A stretch of 39,665 nucleotides of DNA from UBA6019 sp035535055 (GTDB lineage: Bacteria > Chloroflexota > Dormibacteria > Dormibacterales > Dormibacteraceae). The stretch covers positions 1-39,665 of the forward strand of contig DATLQT010000078.1 of assembly GCA_035535055.1 (NCBI GenBank), read 5' to 3'. A program made the position numbers and the translations under genes. The stretch's first letter is position 1; the number at the start of each line of letters is the position of its first letter. The notes beneath the pieces were generated by a model that saw nothing but the letters and a program-made list of their open reading frames with translations, did not search any database and had not been told where the DNA came from. Of the stretch, positions 24,451 through 32,005 are shown one piece after another.

Positions 24451-24526
24451 CTTCACCTCGCCCCCCGCTTCATGGACCCTAACAATTCTTAACCACGCCA
24501 GCAACAGGATCGGGCTCCTGGCACGT

Positions 24527-24532
24527 TACCTT
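24527..24532 (+). promoter_or_regulatory. -10 box TACCTT for ftsE, leaderless spacing
   Basis: TACCTT ends 8 nt before the ftsE TTG. It lies in the 90-bp AT-richer spacer after the synthetase gene and no Shine-Dalgarno sequence is visible. Confidence 0.4.
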
Positions 24533-24540
24533 CCATTGAG

Positions 24541-25254
24541 TTGACTCCTCTTGTGGAATTCGTAGGTGTCAACCGTGTCTACGGGCAGGTGGTGGCGTTG
24601 GATGACTGTTTCTTCCGGCTGATGCCGGGGGAGCTGACATTCCTCGTCGGCCCGTCGGGCGCGGGAAAGACAACCCTACTAAGACTGATCAACCGGGAAA
24701 TAAAGCCGACCTGCGGCGAGGTCTGGGTGGACGGAATGCCGGCCCACGACCTGCCCGCCCGACGGCTCGCTGAACTGCGCCGCAAGGTCGGCGTCGTTTT
24801 CCAGGACTTCAAGCTGCTTGCGAGGTTGACAGCAACTGAGAACGTCGCCTTCGCACTCCAGGTTACGGACCTCAAAATCTCCGATGGCGAGGCCCGCGAG
24901 AGGGCGCTCGACGCCCTCGACGCGGTGGGTCTCCACAACCGGGCTGGCCACTATCCCGACCAGCTATCGGGCGGCCAGCAGCAGCGGGTGGCGATCGCCC
25001 GGGCCGTCGTCAGCCAGCCGCCCCTCCTGATCGCCGACGAGCCGACCGGCAATCTTGACCAGGAGACGGCCTGGCAGATCATGACCCTCCTCGAGGACAT
25101 CGCCAAGTTTGGTACGGCGGTCCTGATCGCCACCCACAACATGGAGATCGTCAACCGCCTCCAGCGGCGCGTTCTGACCATGGCCGCCGGCCGGGTCGTC
25201 GACGACCGTCCGGCGGGGCGCTCGGCGAGGATGATGTGGGCGGCATCCTCGTAG
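24541..25254 (+). CDS. ftsE: cell division ATP-binding protein FtsE
   Basis: ATPase of the FtsEX complex, which couples ATP hydrolysis at the division site to activation of a periplasmic or extracellular wall hydrolase. 237 residues. Walker A GPSGAGKT is at 37-44, the Q-loop VFQDFKLL follows, the ABC signature LSGGQ is at 142-146, and Walker B LLIADEP has Asp166/Glu167 followed by the D-loop TGNLD and switch ATHNME. The FQDFKLL segment is typical of FtsE rather than a generic MacB-type ATPase. TTG start; an in-frame GTG at 24553 is the alternative. ftsX starts 19 bp before the ftsE stop. Confidence 0.95.
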   Translation: MTPLVEFVGVNRVYGQVVALDDCFFRLMPGELTFLVGPSGAGKTTLLRLINREIKPTCGEVWVDGMPAHDLPARRLAELRRKVGVVFQDFKLLARLTATENVAFALQVTDLKISDGEARERALDALDAVGLHNRAGHYPDQLSGGQQQRVAIARAVVSQPPLLIADEPTGNLDQETAWQIMTLLEDIAKFGTAVLIATHNMEIVNRLQRRVLTMAAGRVVDDRPAGRSARMMWAASS

Positions 25255-26183
25255 GCCCGCGGCCGCCGCGCTGGCGGACTTTCAGGACGGTCGCCCGAAA
25301 CGGCTCTCGCTACCTTGTCGGCAGCGCGGTTCGGAACTGGGTCCGCAATCTAGGTTCGACGGCGCCCGCGCTTGGCTCGATGACCCTCCTGCTGCTGCTG
25401 CTGGGGCTCGGGCTGCTGGCGGTGCTGGTCGGGCAGACAGTCGCCGCCACTGAGGCCCGTGACGCCTCCGTCCTTCACGTCTACCTGAGGGACAACGCCA
25501 CCGACGTCGATGTCAACACCCTGACCGCCCGACTCCAGGGCGACCGCTACGTGCAGTCGGTCACCTACGTCAGCAAGGATCAGGCTCTCGTCCGCGCCCA
25601 GAGCCGGCCCGGGCTTCCTCAGCTGGCAAACGCCGCTGAGAGCAACCCCTTCCCGGCCAGCCTGGACGTGCAGATCCGCTCGATCGACAGGGTCGGCTCG
25701 GTCGACGCCCTGGCGCGGCAAAGCCCCGCCGTCGACGCTGGAGTGCCCAGCTCCTACGACCCCACCGCCTACGGCAAGTTCCAGCAGGTGCTCTTTTGGA
25801 GCGCGGCCATCGGCATCGCCTTCCTGCTATTGCTCGCCTTCATCGCCGTCACCGTGACCTCCAACAGCATCCGGGCGGCCATCCTCAGCCGGCGCGACGA
25901 GATCGGGATCATGCAGCTGGTCGGCGCGCCGACCTGGATGATCCGCGGTCCCTTCGTGATCGAGGGTGCCGTCACCGGGGCCGCGGCCGGAACCCTGGCC
26001 GGGCTGCTCGCCCTCGCCGTGGCGGTGGCGGCGGTGGAGGCGGGAGCGTCAAGCTTCGCCCAGATCGCCCCCGGGCTGACCCTGCAGGCGGGCCTGGCCA
26101 TCGCCCTGCTGCTGCTCGTGCTCGGGCTCACTTTGGGATCCCTTTCGTCCCTCGGGAGCGTAAGGCGGTACCTGGAATCATGA
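25236..26183 (+). CDS. ftsX: cell division protein FtsX
   Basis: Membrane subunit of FtsEX. 315 residues. A cytoplasmic N-terminus, helix 1 at about 47-70 (SMTLLLLLLGLGLLAVLVGQ), a large extracytoplasmic loop to about residue 183 that contacts the wall hydrolase, then three helices within the FtsX domain. VTSNSIRAAILSRRDEIGIMQLVGA is the conserved cytoplasmic loop that contacts FtsE. The GTG start overlaps the end of ftsE and has GAGGA just upstream. The stop overlaps the ATG of the peptidase gene (ATGA), so ATPase, permease and hydrolase are coupled. Confidence 0.94.
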   Translation: MGGILVGPRPPRWRTFRTVARNGSRYLVGSAVRNWVRNLGSTAPALGSMTLLLLLLGLGLLAVLVGQTVAATEARDASVLHVYLRDNATDVDVNTLTARLQGDRYVQSVTYVSKDQALVRAQSRPGLPQLANAAESNPFPASLDVQIRSIDRVGSVDALARQSPAVDAGVPSSYDPTAYGKFQQVLFWSAAIGIAFLLLLAFIAVTVTSNSIRAAILSRRDEIGIMQLVGAPTWMIRGPFVIEGAVTGAAAGTLAGLLALAVAVAAVEAGASSFAQIAPGLTLQAGLAIALLLLVLGLTLGSLSSLGSVRRYLES

Positions 26184-27460
26184 CCCGTCGCGGGCCGCTG
26201 GCGACCCTCTTCGCGCTCGCCCTGCTGGCCCTCTCGATCACCCCCGCCTCGGCGGACGCCGCCAGCGACCTGGCGGCGACGCAGGCTCGGGCGCAGGTCA
26301 TCGATTCGGTCCGCTCCCAGCTCGGCTCCCAGCTGGCGACCGAGTTGGAGACCGAGGACACGGTCGCCCAGACGCTCCGCGACAACCTCGGCCAGCAGGT
26401 GGACCTCCAGTCCGCCATCACCGACGAGAACTCCAAGATCGCCGGCCTCGAGGACCAGATCGCCCAGCTCGATACCCAGATGCAGGCCACGAGCTCCCGA
26501 ATCGCCACCGAGAAGCAGCAGATCGGCTCCCTCGCCCGCGCGATCTACACCCAGCCGAGCTCGCTGCTGTTGCTGATCGTCGAGTCCAGCAGCATCGGCG
26601 ACATGGTCACCCGCATGAACGACTACCGATCGGCGGCGGGCCGTGCCCAGCAGCTCAAGGATCGCTTGAAGGTCGACCTGGGCGTGATAGACACCGATCT
26701 CGCGGCCCAGAAGAAGGCGCGGGACTCAGAGGTCACCGTCCGCGACCAGGAAACCAACAACCTCAACACGCTCCAGACCCTCCAGGCCAAGCAGCAGCAG
26801 TCTCAATCCGATCTCGCGACCCAGATCGGGGCCACCCGCTACGAGCTGAGCCGGCTCGACGGCCAATCGGCCAGCCTGGCGCAGCAGATCGCCGACATGC
26901 TCCAGCAGCAGGAGGAGGACATCATCGCGGCCGCCGAGTCGGCCGTCTGGAGTCAGGTCCAGGCGCTTCAGCCGGCCAGTCTCAGCTTCACTCCCAGCGG
27001 CGGGCACTCGACCCAGTACCGCTTCATCTGGCCCATCCCGACGGCCACGATCACCCAGCCCTTCGGCCCCAGTTCCTTCTGGTTCGAGCCTCCCTACGGC
27101 AACTACGCCCACTTCCACACCGGGATCGACATCTCGGCGGCGGAGGGAACCCCCGTGCTGGCGGCCGACGACGGGGTGGTGCTGCTGGCCGGCGCGTCGA
27201 TCGTGAACGGCGTCATGGTCGGCTACGGCAACTACATCGTCATCGCCCACAGCGACGGGCTGACTACCCTCTACGGCCACCTCTTGGGGTTCGCGGTCAA
27301 GGTGGGGGACAGGGTCACCCAGGGCCAGGTGATCGGGGCGGAAGGGTCCACCGGGAACTCGACCGGCCCCCACCTCCACTTCGAGCTCCGCCAGGCCAAC
27401 GCCCCCATCGACCCGGCGCCCTTCCTGCCGCCGGGCCAGCCCTCCGCCTACCACGCCTAG
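26180..27460 (+). CDS. M23 (LytM) peptidase with coiled coil, FtsEX partner
   Basis: Secreted peptidoglycan hydrolase, the likely output of FtsEX. 426 residues. A signal peptide (about 1-28, ALALLALSITPASADA) is followed by long coiled coils (about 30-265) like those of EnvC and PcsB that dock on FtsX. A linker leads to a C-terminal LytM domain. The zinc ligands are intact: His313 and Asp317 in HTGIDIS, and His400 in HLHFELR; LYGH and His398 provide the other catalytic histidines. E. coli EnvC has lost these ligands and only activates amidases, whereas this protein should cut peptide cross-links itself. Coupled to ftsX by a 4-bp overlap. RipC/PcsB use a different catalytic domain in other phyla. 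Confidence 0.92.
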   Translation: MTRRGPLATLFALALLALSITPASADAASDLAATQARAQVIDSVRSQLGSQLATELETEDTVAQTLRDNLGQQVDLQSAITDENSKIAGLEDQIAQLDTQMQATSSRIATEKQQIGSLARAIYTQPSSLLLLIVESSSIGDMVTRMNDYRSAAGRAQQLKDRLKVDLGVIDTDLAAQKKARDSEVTVRDQETNNLNTLQTLQAKQQQSQSDLATQIGATRYELSRLDGQSASLAQQIADMLQQQEEDIIAAAESAVWSQVQALQPASLSFTPSGGHSTQYRFIWPIPTATITQPFGPSSFWFEPPYGNYAHFHTGIDISAAEGTPVLAADDGVVLLAGASIVNGVMVGYGNYIVIAHSDGLTTLYGHLLGFAVKVGDRVTQGQVIGAEGSTGNSTGPHLHFELRQANAPIDPAPFLPPGQPSAYHA

Positions 27461-27494
27461 CCTTCGGGCCCCCGACCAGCCCGGAAAGGGCTGG

Positions 27495-27803
27495 ATCGTC
27501 GTCTTCAGCGGCCGCGAGGACCGAGCTACCGCCGCCCAGGCCGCCCTGTCGGCAGCTGGCATCGAGGCGGTGGCCATGGCCGACAACAGCTACCTGCCGG
27601 GAATCTTCAACCTCGTCACCACGGTCGAGCTGGCCGTCCGCCGCTCCCAGGCGCTCGAGGCCTCTCACGTGCTTCGAGTTCCGCCCGTCGAGGTAGCGCA
27701 CCGCCGGGCGCACCATCGCGGCCCGGTGGTGATCGTGGTCACGCTGATCGTGCTGGCAAGCCTGGGCCTCTGGCTGGGCACCGCGGTCTTGCCTCGGGTC
27801 TAG
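27495..27803 (+). CDS. small DUF2007-like protein with C-terminal membrane helix (start uncertain)
   Basis: An alpha/beta segment, WIVVFSGREDRATAAQAALSA and onward, resembles the DUF2007 putative signal-transducing fold; the match is weak. It is followed by a basic linker and one membrane helix (VVIVVTLIVLASLGLWLG). The open frame has no ATG, GTG or TTG before GTG 27570, which would remove the first beta-alpha unit. ATC at 27495 has AAGGG 4 nt upstream and would give 102 residues; the GTG form has 77. It lies 34 bp after the peptidase stop, so is probably the fourth gene of the fts operon. Its stop shares CTAG with the opposite gene. Confidence 0.55.
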   Translation: MVVFSGREDRATAAQAALSAAGIEAVAMADNSYLPGIFNLVTTVELAVRRSQALEASHVLRVPPVEVAHRRAHHRGPVVIVVTLIVLASLGLWLGTAVLPRV

Positions 27804-28594
27804 CGGACGACCGCGGACTCCGTTTCGCCCACGCTCGGGAGCGGCGTTGGAGCGGCGGGTTGGGCTCCAAGCCTGGCTCGTATCGCGGTCCAGCTGGGGA
27901 CTTGCGGCGCCAGCCTGATCACCGCCGCGTCGAGGACGCAGTAGGCGCCCGCGATGACCGAGGGCGGGTTGCCCTGGTGCAGGTGGCTGATCGGCGCAAC
28001 GGCCTGCCAGGTCCAGTTGTGTAAGCCGGTCCCGAAGAGCTCCAGGACCGACGTCATGAGGAAGGCCGCCGCGTAGACAGGCGCCTTGCGCGAGCGGAGG
28101 GTGAAGTAGGCGAAGATCGGCCAGAGGAGCGCACCCGTCATGTCCAGCCGCCCGGTGAGGAGCGGCAGCAAGGTCAGGCCGAGGAGCATCCAGCCCGTCG
28201 CGAGCAAGAGCGCCATCCCCACCAAAAGACGCGCTCGGCGGAGCATTAGCGGTGTCCCGGCGGCGGTCAGGGCGAAGAGGTAGACGAGGCCGTGACCGGC
28301 CGGGACGTAGAGGGGTACGTTGTCGAACCGGTAGCGGTAGAGCCCGACCCCAAGCGAGAAGTAGAGCTCGCCGCAGGTGGCGATGGCGACCGCGAGCCAG
28401 ACCTGCCGACGCTGCTCGCGCGGCGAGAAGCGGAGCACGCCGAAGAGCACGCCAAAGGTGAGAAGCCCAAGGGCGTCCTGCTGGTAGACGTTGGCGACGT
28501 GCGCGTCGGCGAAGAGGCCGAGCGGCGTGTAGACGAGCAGGAACAGCTGATAGCTGTAAGGACGCAGACGTTGGGCCAGGCTCAGTTGGGGGAT
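27800..28594 (-). CDS. polytopic membrane protein of unknown function (start uncertain)
   Basis: Hydrophobic protein with about seven predicted helices. I do not recognise the family with confidence. Visible: the segment YRYRFDNVPLYVPAGHGLVYL, a short conserved-looking loop with His, and HNWTWQAVAPISHLHQGNPPSVIAG near the end. The only standard start is GTG 28450 (216 residues), but the same frame remains open and hydrophobic upstream (YQLFLLVYTPLGLFADAH). AAGGAG lies 11 nt before an in-frame ATC at 28594, giving 264 residues. A TATCTT box (28621-28626) would place the transcript start just before this. I therefore give the longer form. It overlaps the fts operon convergently by 4 bp. Confidence 0.6.
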   Translation of the reverse strand: MPQLSLAQRLRPYSYQLFLLVYTPLGLFADAHVANVYQQDALGLLTFGVLFGVLRFSPREQRRQVWLAVAIATCGELYFSLGVGLYRYRFDNVPLYVPAGHGLVYLFALTAAGTPLMLRRARLLVGMALLLATGWMLLGLTLLPLLTGRLDMTGALLWPIFAYFTLRSRKAPVYAAAFLMTSVLELFGTGLHNWTWQAVAPISHLHQGNPPSVIAGAYCVLDAAVIRLAPQVPSWTAIRARLGAQPAAPTPLPSVGETESAVVR

Positions 28595-28619
28595 CGGGAA
28601 AGCAGCTCCTTCTCCCCGA

Positions 28620-28653
28620 AAAGATAGCGGGGGCCGCTCTGTGCGGCCCCCGC
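28620..28653 (-). terminator. intrinsic terminator after the liv operon, overlapping a -10 box
   Basis: A perfect 11-bp stem (GCGGGGGCCGC / GCGGCCCCCGC, 28627-28653) with a 5-nt loop is followed on the minus strand by TATCTTTT. It lies 35 bp after the binding-protein stop. The T-rich tail also contains TATCTT, a plausible -10 box for the next minus-strand gene. Confidence 0.8.
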
Positions 28654-28688
28654 TGCGATGACGAGCTACGAAAGCTTTCCCTTTCGGT

Positions 28689-29960
28689 CTAGGGGAAGGT
28701 GATCTGCCCGCGGAAGTTGATCAGCGGGCTGATCGGCGTGTAGTCGCCCTTGGCGGCGTCGTACTTGGCCTGGTACTCCTGGGTGATCGTGTAGTGGTCG
28801 GTCGGAGTGTTCTTGGCCGCCACCCCCGGGTAGAGGAAGGGATTGTCGGTCTCGTTGAGGTTGTTGATGGTGTTGAGCAGGGCCTTACGGGTGAGGTCGA
28901 CTCCTGTCTTCTTGAGGGCGTCCACCATCGTGTAGGCGACCGCCATCCCGTAGAAGTTGAAGGCGTCGTCGACGTTCCCGCTGGGGTAGTACTGCGCCAT
29001 GATCTTCTTGAAGAGCATCACTCCGGCGTCGCTCTGCTGCGCCGGGTCGAGCGGGTCCTTGGTATAGGAAACGGTCAGGATCCCGTTCACGGACGCGGGG
29101 TCGCCGGCTGCCTTCTCGGCTATCTGCACGTAGGGGATCGGCGCTGCCACCGAGTTGAGGTAGATGGTCGGGTGCCAGCCCACCTTGTAGGCGGTGACGA
29201 GGGAGAGGATCGCCGGGCTCGGGGTCTCGAAGATCATGAAGGTGTCGGCGCCCGAGGCCTTCAGCTTGAGGATCTGGGAGGTGAGGTCGGCGTCACCGGC
29301 CCCGTTGCTCTCCTTGTCGACGATCATCGTCGAAGCCGACGAACCGAGGGCCTTGGTGAGTCCGTTCAGGTAGTCCTGGCCGTAGTCGTCGTTCTGGTAG
29401 ATGACGCCGATCTTGGCGTTGGGCGTGGTCTGCTTGATGAACTTCGCATAGACTGCCGCCTCGCCCTGGTAGACCGGCTGCCAGCCGTAGGTGTACGGGT
29501 ACTGCTTGAACTGGGCGGAGAAGGTGGTCGCGCCCGTGGCCACGAAGAGCTGCGGCACCTTCTTGGCGTTCAGGTAGTCCCGGACCGAGGTCTGCGCCTG
29601 GGTACCGAGGCCGCTGAACATGGCGAAGACCTGGTCCTGCTCGACCAGCTGCTTGGTCAGAGGCGAGGTCTGGCCGGTCAGGTTGTAGTCGTCGTCGAGG
29701 TACTTGAAGGTGATCTTGCGGCCGTTGACTCCGCCGTTGTCGTTGACGTACTGGAAGTAGGCGTCCGCGGACTTGTCGATGGTGCCGTAGGCGGCCGCGG
29801 GGCCGCTGAGCGGAATCGTCCCGCCGAGCAGGATGCTGTCCTTGGTGACGCCGACGTCGGTCGCCGATGGGGTGGCCGGTGCGGCACTGTTGCCGCAGGC
29901 GGCAAGGAGAACCGTCCCCAGGGCGGCCAGCGCCGCGAGTGCGTGCTGGTGTCTACGCAA
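28689..29960 (-). CDS. livK: branched-chain amino acid ABC transporter substrate-binding lipoprotein
   Basis: Extracellular solute-binding protein of the Liv family (periplasmic-binding fold type I, Peripla_BP_6). 423 residues. The signal peptide ends in the lipobox LLAAC with Cys22 as the lipid anchor. The mature part starts with KDSILLGGTIPLSGPAAAYG, typical of the group, and contains YQNDDYGQDYLNGL. TTG is chosen because GGAGGAGGAG lies 7 nt upstream and it gives a standard lipoprotein signal; an ATG at 30008 would add 16 non-signal residues. It is the last gene of livG-F-H-M-K, with a 122-bp leader of its own, as expected for the component needed in excess. Ligands of such proteins also include urea, amides and aromatic acids. 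Confidence 0.92.
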   Translation of the reverse strand: MRRHQHALAALAALGTVLLAACGNSAAPATPSATDVGVTKDSILLGGTIPLSGPAAAYGTIDKSADAYFQYVNDNGGVNGRKITFKYLDDDYNLTGQTSPLTKQLVEQDQVFAMFSGLGTQAQTSVRDYLNAKKVPQLFVATGATTFSAQFKQYPYTYGWQPVYQGEAAVYAKFIKQTTPNAKIGVIYQNDDYGQDYLNGLTKALGSSASTMIVDKESNGAGDADLTSQILKLKASGADTFMIFETPSPAILSLVTAYKVGWHPTIYLNSVAAPIPYVQIAEKAAGDPASVNGILTVSYTKDPLDPAQQSDAGVMLFKKIMAQYYPSGNVDDAFNFYGMAVAYTMVDALKKTGVDLTRKALLNTINNLNETDNPFLYPGVAAKNTPTDHYTITQEYQAKYDAAKGDYTPISPLINFRGQITFP

Positions 29961-29988
29961 GTTGCTTTCTCCTCCTCCGATGTCGGTT

Positions 29989-30005
29989 CCCCGTAGCAAC
30001 CGGGG
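29989..30005 (-). promoter_or_regulatory. small hairpin in the leader of the binding-protein gene
   Basis: CCCCG and CGGGG pair across 7 nt, shortly upstream of the GGAGGAGGAG ribosome binding site. It could set mRNA stability or the ratio of binding protein to permease; no function is shown. Confidence 0.25.
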
Positions 30006-30082
30006 CATGTTAGGTCAGGACTGTACGACAGAAATCACTCAGTTGGTTTCCAAATTTCGAGCTAATTCAGCCCACCACCCCC

Positions 30083-31108
30083 TCATACCGCCTTCGGCAT
30101 GACGTCGGCCTCGGCCTCCTTGCGACCCAGGGCGCGCAGACGCAGCCGGTGATAGGTGACCCGGATGACCCCGGCGATGCCGTCTCGCGCGAAGAAGATG
30201 ATGATCAGCAGCAGGAGGCCCTGGGTGATGCCCGGGGCCGCAGTCGAGAGCGACGGGTTGAACTGGTAGATGAAGTCGTGGGACTCGGTCGGAAGGAACT
30301 CGTTGATGAGGCCGCCGATGACGGCGCCCTCGATGGTGCCGATGCCGCCGATGATCGAGCCGACGAGGATCGAGATCGACAGCGTGACCTGGTAGGAGTC
30401 GGCGCTGACGAAACCGTTGGCGAGCCCCAGCAGCGATCCCGCGAGCCCGGCGAAGGCCGCGCTGACGGCGAAGGCGAGCGTCTTGTAGCCGGCCAGGTTG
30501 ATCCCCGACGAGCGAGCGGCCAGCTCGCTGTCGCGGATGGAGCGCCAGGCGCGCCCGATCTTGCCGCTGAGGAGGTTCCAGGCGACCAGGAAGACGATCA
30601 CCGCCACGCCGAGGCAGACGTAATAGAAGTACTGCTCGTCCTGCAGCCAGTCGAAGGGAGAGATGACCGGCGGCACGACGATCCCACGGACGCCGCCCGT
30701 GATCGCAGCCGGCTTGCGCAGGAGGTCGGGCGCCCCGACGCCCAGCGCGAAGGTTGCGAGCGCCAGGTAGATGCCTTCTAGGCGCAGGGCCGGCAACCCG
30801 ATGAAGAAGCCGAGCATGCCGCAGACGAGCGCCGCGATGGGGAAGGTCAAGAACATGTTCATGCCGTAGCGCTGCATCCCGATGGCGGTGACGAAGGCGC
30901 CCACCGCTACGAAGGCGCCGTGGCCGAGCGAGATCTGACCGCTGTTGCCGGTCAGGATGTTGAGCCCGAGCATGGCGATGGCGAAGATCAGGACATAGCT
31001 CAACTGGAGGGACTGAAAGCCGGTGACCACCCAGGGCAGGCCGAGTCCGATGACGGCGACGGCGAATAGAAAGCCCGCCCGGCGGTAACGCACGGGGATC
31101 GAGCGCAT
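30083..31108 (-). CDS. livM: branched-chain amino acid ABC transporter permease LivM
   Basis: One of two membrane subunits of the Liv importer. 341 residues, about ten helices. Family segments: LNILTGNSGQISLGHGAFVAVGAF near the start, the GLPALRLEGIYLALATFA loop, the cytoplasmic coupling region RAWRSIRDSELAARSSGINLAGYKTLAFAVSAAFAGLAGSL that contacts the ATPases, and GSIIGGIGTIEGAVIGG. The ATG abuts the livH stop (TAGATG), so the two permeases are translated together. The short charged C-terminus (EAEADVMPKAV) is usual. Confidence 0.94.
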   Translation of the reverse strand: MRSIPVRYRRAGFLFAVAVIGLGLPWVVTGFQSLQLSYVLIFAIAMLGLNILTGNSGQISLGHGAFVAVGAFVTAIGMQRYGMNMFLTFPIAALVCGMLGFFIGLPALRLEGIYLALATFALGVGAPDLLRKPAAITGGVRGIVVPPVISPFDWLQDEQYFYYVCLGVAVIVFLVAWNLLSGKIGRAWRSIRDSELAARSSGINLAGYKTLAFAVSAAFAGLAGSLLGLANGFVSADSYQVTLSISILVGSIIGGIGTIEGAVIGGLINEFLPTESHDFIYQFNPSLSTAAPGITQGLLLLIIIFFARDGIAGVIRVTYHRLRLRALGRKEAEADVMPKAV

Positions 31109-31990
31109 CTACACCCTCCTCACGTGGGGGCGTCCGAAGAGGCCCGAGGGACGGACCACCAGCAGCAGGATGATGAGCCCGAGGGTCATCTCCAACCGGA
31201 GGTCGGCGAGGGACGGAATGTAGGCGCCGACCAGGGCCAGCGTCACGCCCAGGAGCAAACCTCCCACGACCGCGCCGACCGGATTGTCGATGCCGCCCAG
31301 GACCGCCGCCGCGAAGGCGTAGACGATGATGCCCTGCATCATGTTGGGCTCGAGGAAGATCCGCGGCGCGACCAGGATCCCCGACACCGCGCCGGCGGCG
31401 GCGGCCAGCCCCCAGCCGAAGCCGCGCATGTTGCCGACCTTGATGCCCATCAGCTCAGCGGTGTCCGGGTAGGCGGCGGCCGCGCGCATCGCCAGCCCGA
31501 CCCGGGTCCGGTTGATGAGGAGCCAGATGAGCACTAAGACCACAAGCGTCACGCCGATCACGGCGGTGTCCTGGATCGAGACCGAGACGCCGAGCACGTT
31601 CACCGGCTTGAAGGGAAAGGGGCTCGGGAAGGCGCGCGGCACGTAGCCCCAGATGAAGCCGGCGGTGGAGTTGGTGATCGAGAGCAGCGCGAGGGTGACC
31701 AGCACGGTCGTGAGCTGGGAGCTCTTATAGAAGGGCCGGATCACGGCGCGCTCGATGCCGAAGGCGGCGACGAAAGCGATCCCCACGGCGATCGGGAAGG
31801 CGATGAAATAGGACAGCTTGAAGTTGGTCAGCAGCGTGTAGCAGATGAAGGTCGCGAACATCGCGAACTCGCCCTGCGCGAAGTTCACCAGACCGACCGC
31901 TGTGTAGATGATCACAAGTGCCAGCGCGAGGCTGGCGTAGATTCCGCCGGCGGCGAGTCCGGCGACGACCTGGGCTATGAAATCGCTCAA
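31109..31990 (-). CDS. livH: branched-chain amino acid ABC transporter permease LivH
   Basis: Second membrane subunit of the Liv importer. 293 residues, about eight helices. It starts with FIAQVVAGLAAGGIYASLALALVIIYTAVGLVNFAQGEFAMF, the standard LivH opening. The coupling region TRVGLAMRAAAAYPDTAELMGIKVGNMRGFGWGLAAAAGAVSG and the end GGIDNPVGAVVGGLLLGV are conserved. The TTG start has GAGGG a few nucleotides upstream and lies 15 bp after the livF stop. Pairs with LivM. Confidence 0.94.
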   Translation of the reverse strand: MSDFIAQVVAGLAAGGIYASLALALVIIYTAVGLVNFAQGEFAMFATFICYTLLTNFKLSYFIAFPIAVGIAFVAAFGIERAVIRPFYKSSQLTTVLVTLALLSITNSTAGFIWGYVPRAFPSPFPFKPVNVLGVSVSIQDTAVIGVTLVVLVLIWLLINRTRVGLAMRAAAAYPDTAELMGIKVGNMRGFGWGLAAAAGAVSGILVAPRIFLEPNMMQGIIVYAFAAAVLGGIDNPVGAVVGGLLLGVTLALVGAYIPSLADLRLEMTLGLIILLLVVRPSGLFGRPHVRRV

Positions 31991-32005
31991 CTCCCCATCC
32001 CTCTT

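Noticed and set aside
28794..29996. Plus-strand open frame of 400 codons opposite the binding-protein gene
   Set aside because: Shadow of the lipoprotein gene; Val/Gly/Arg-rich product with no domain.
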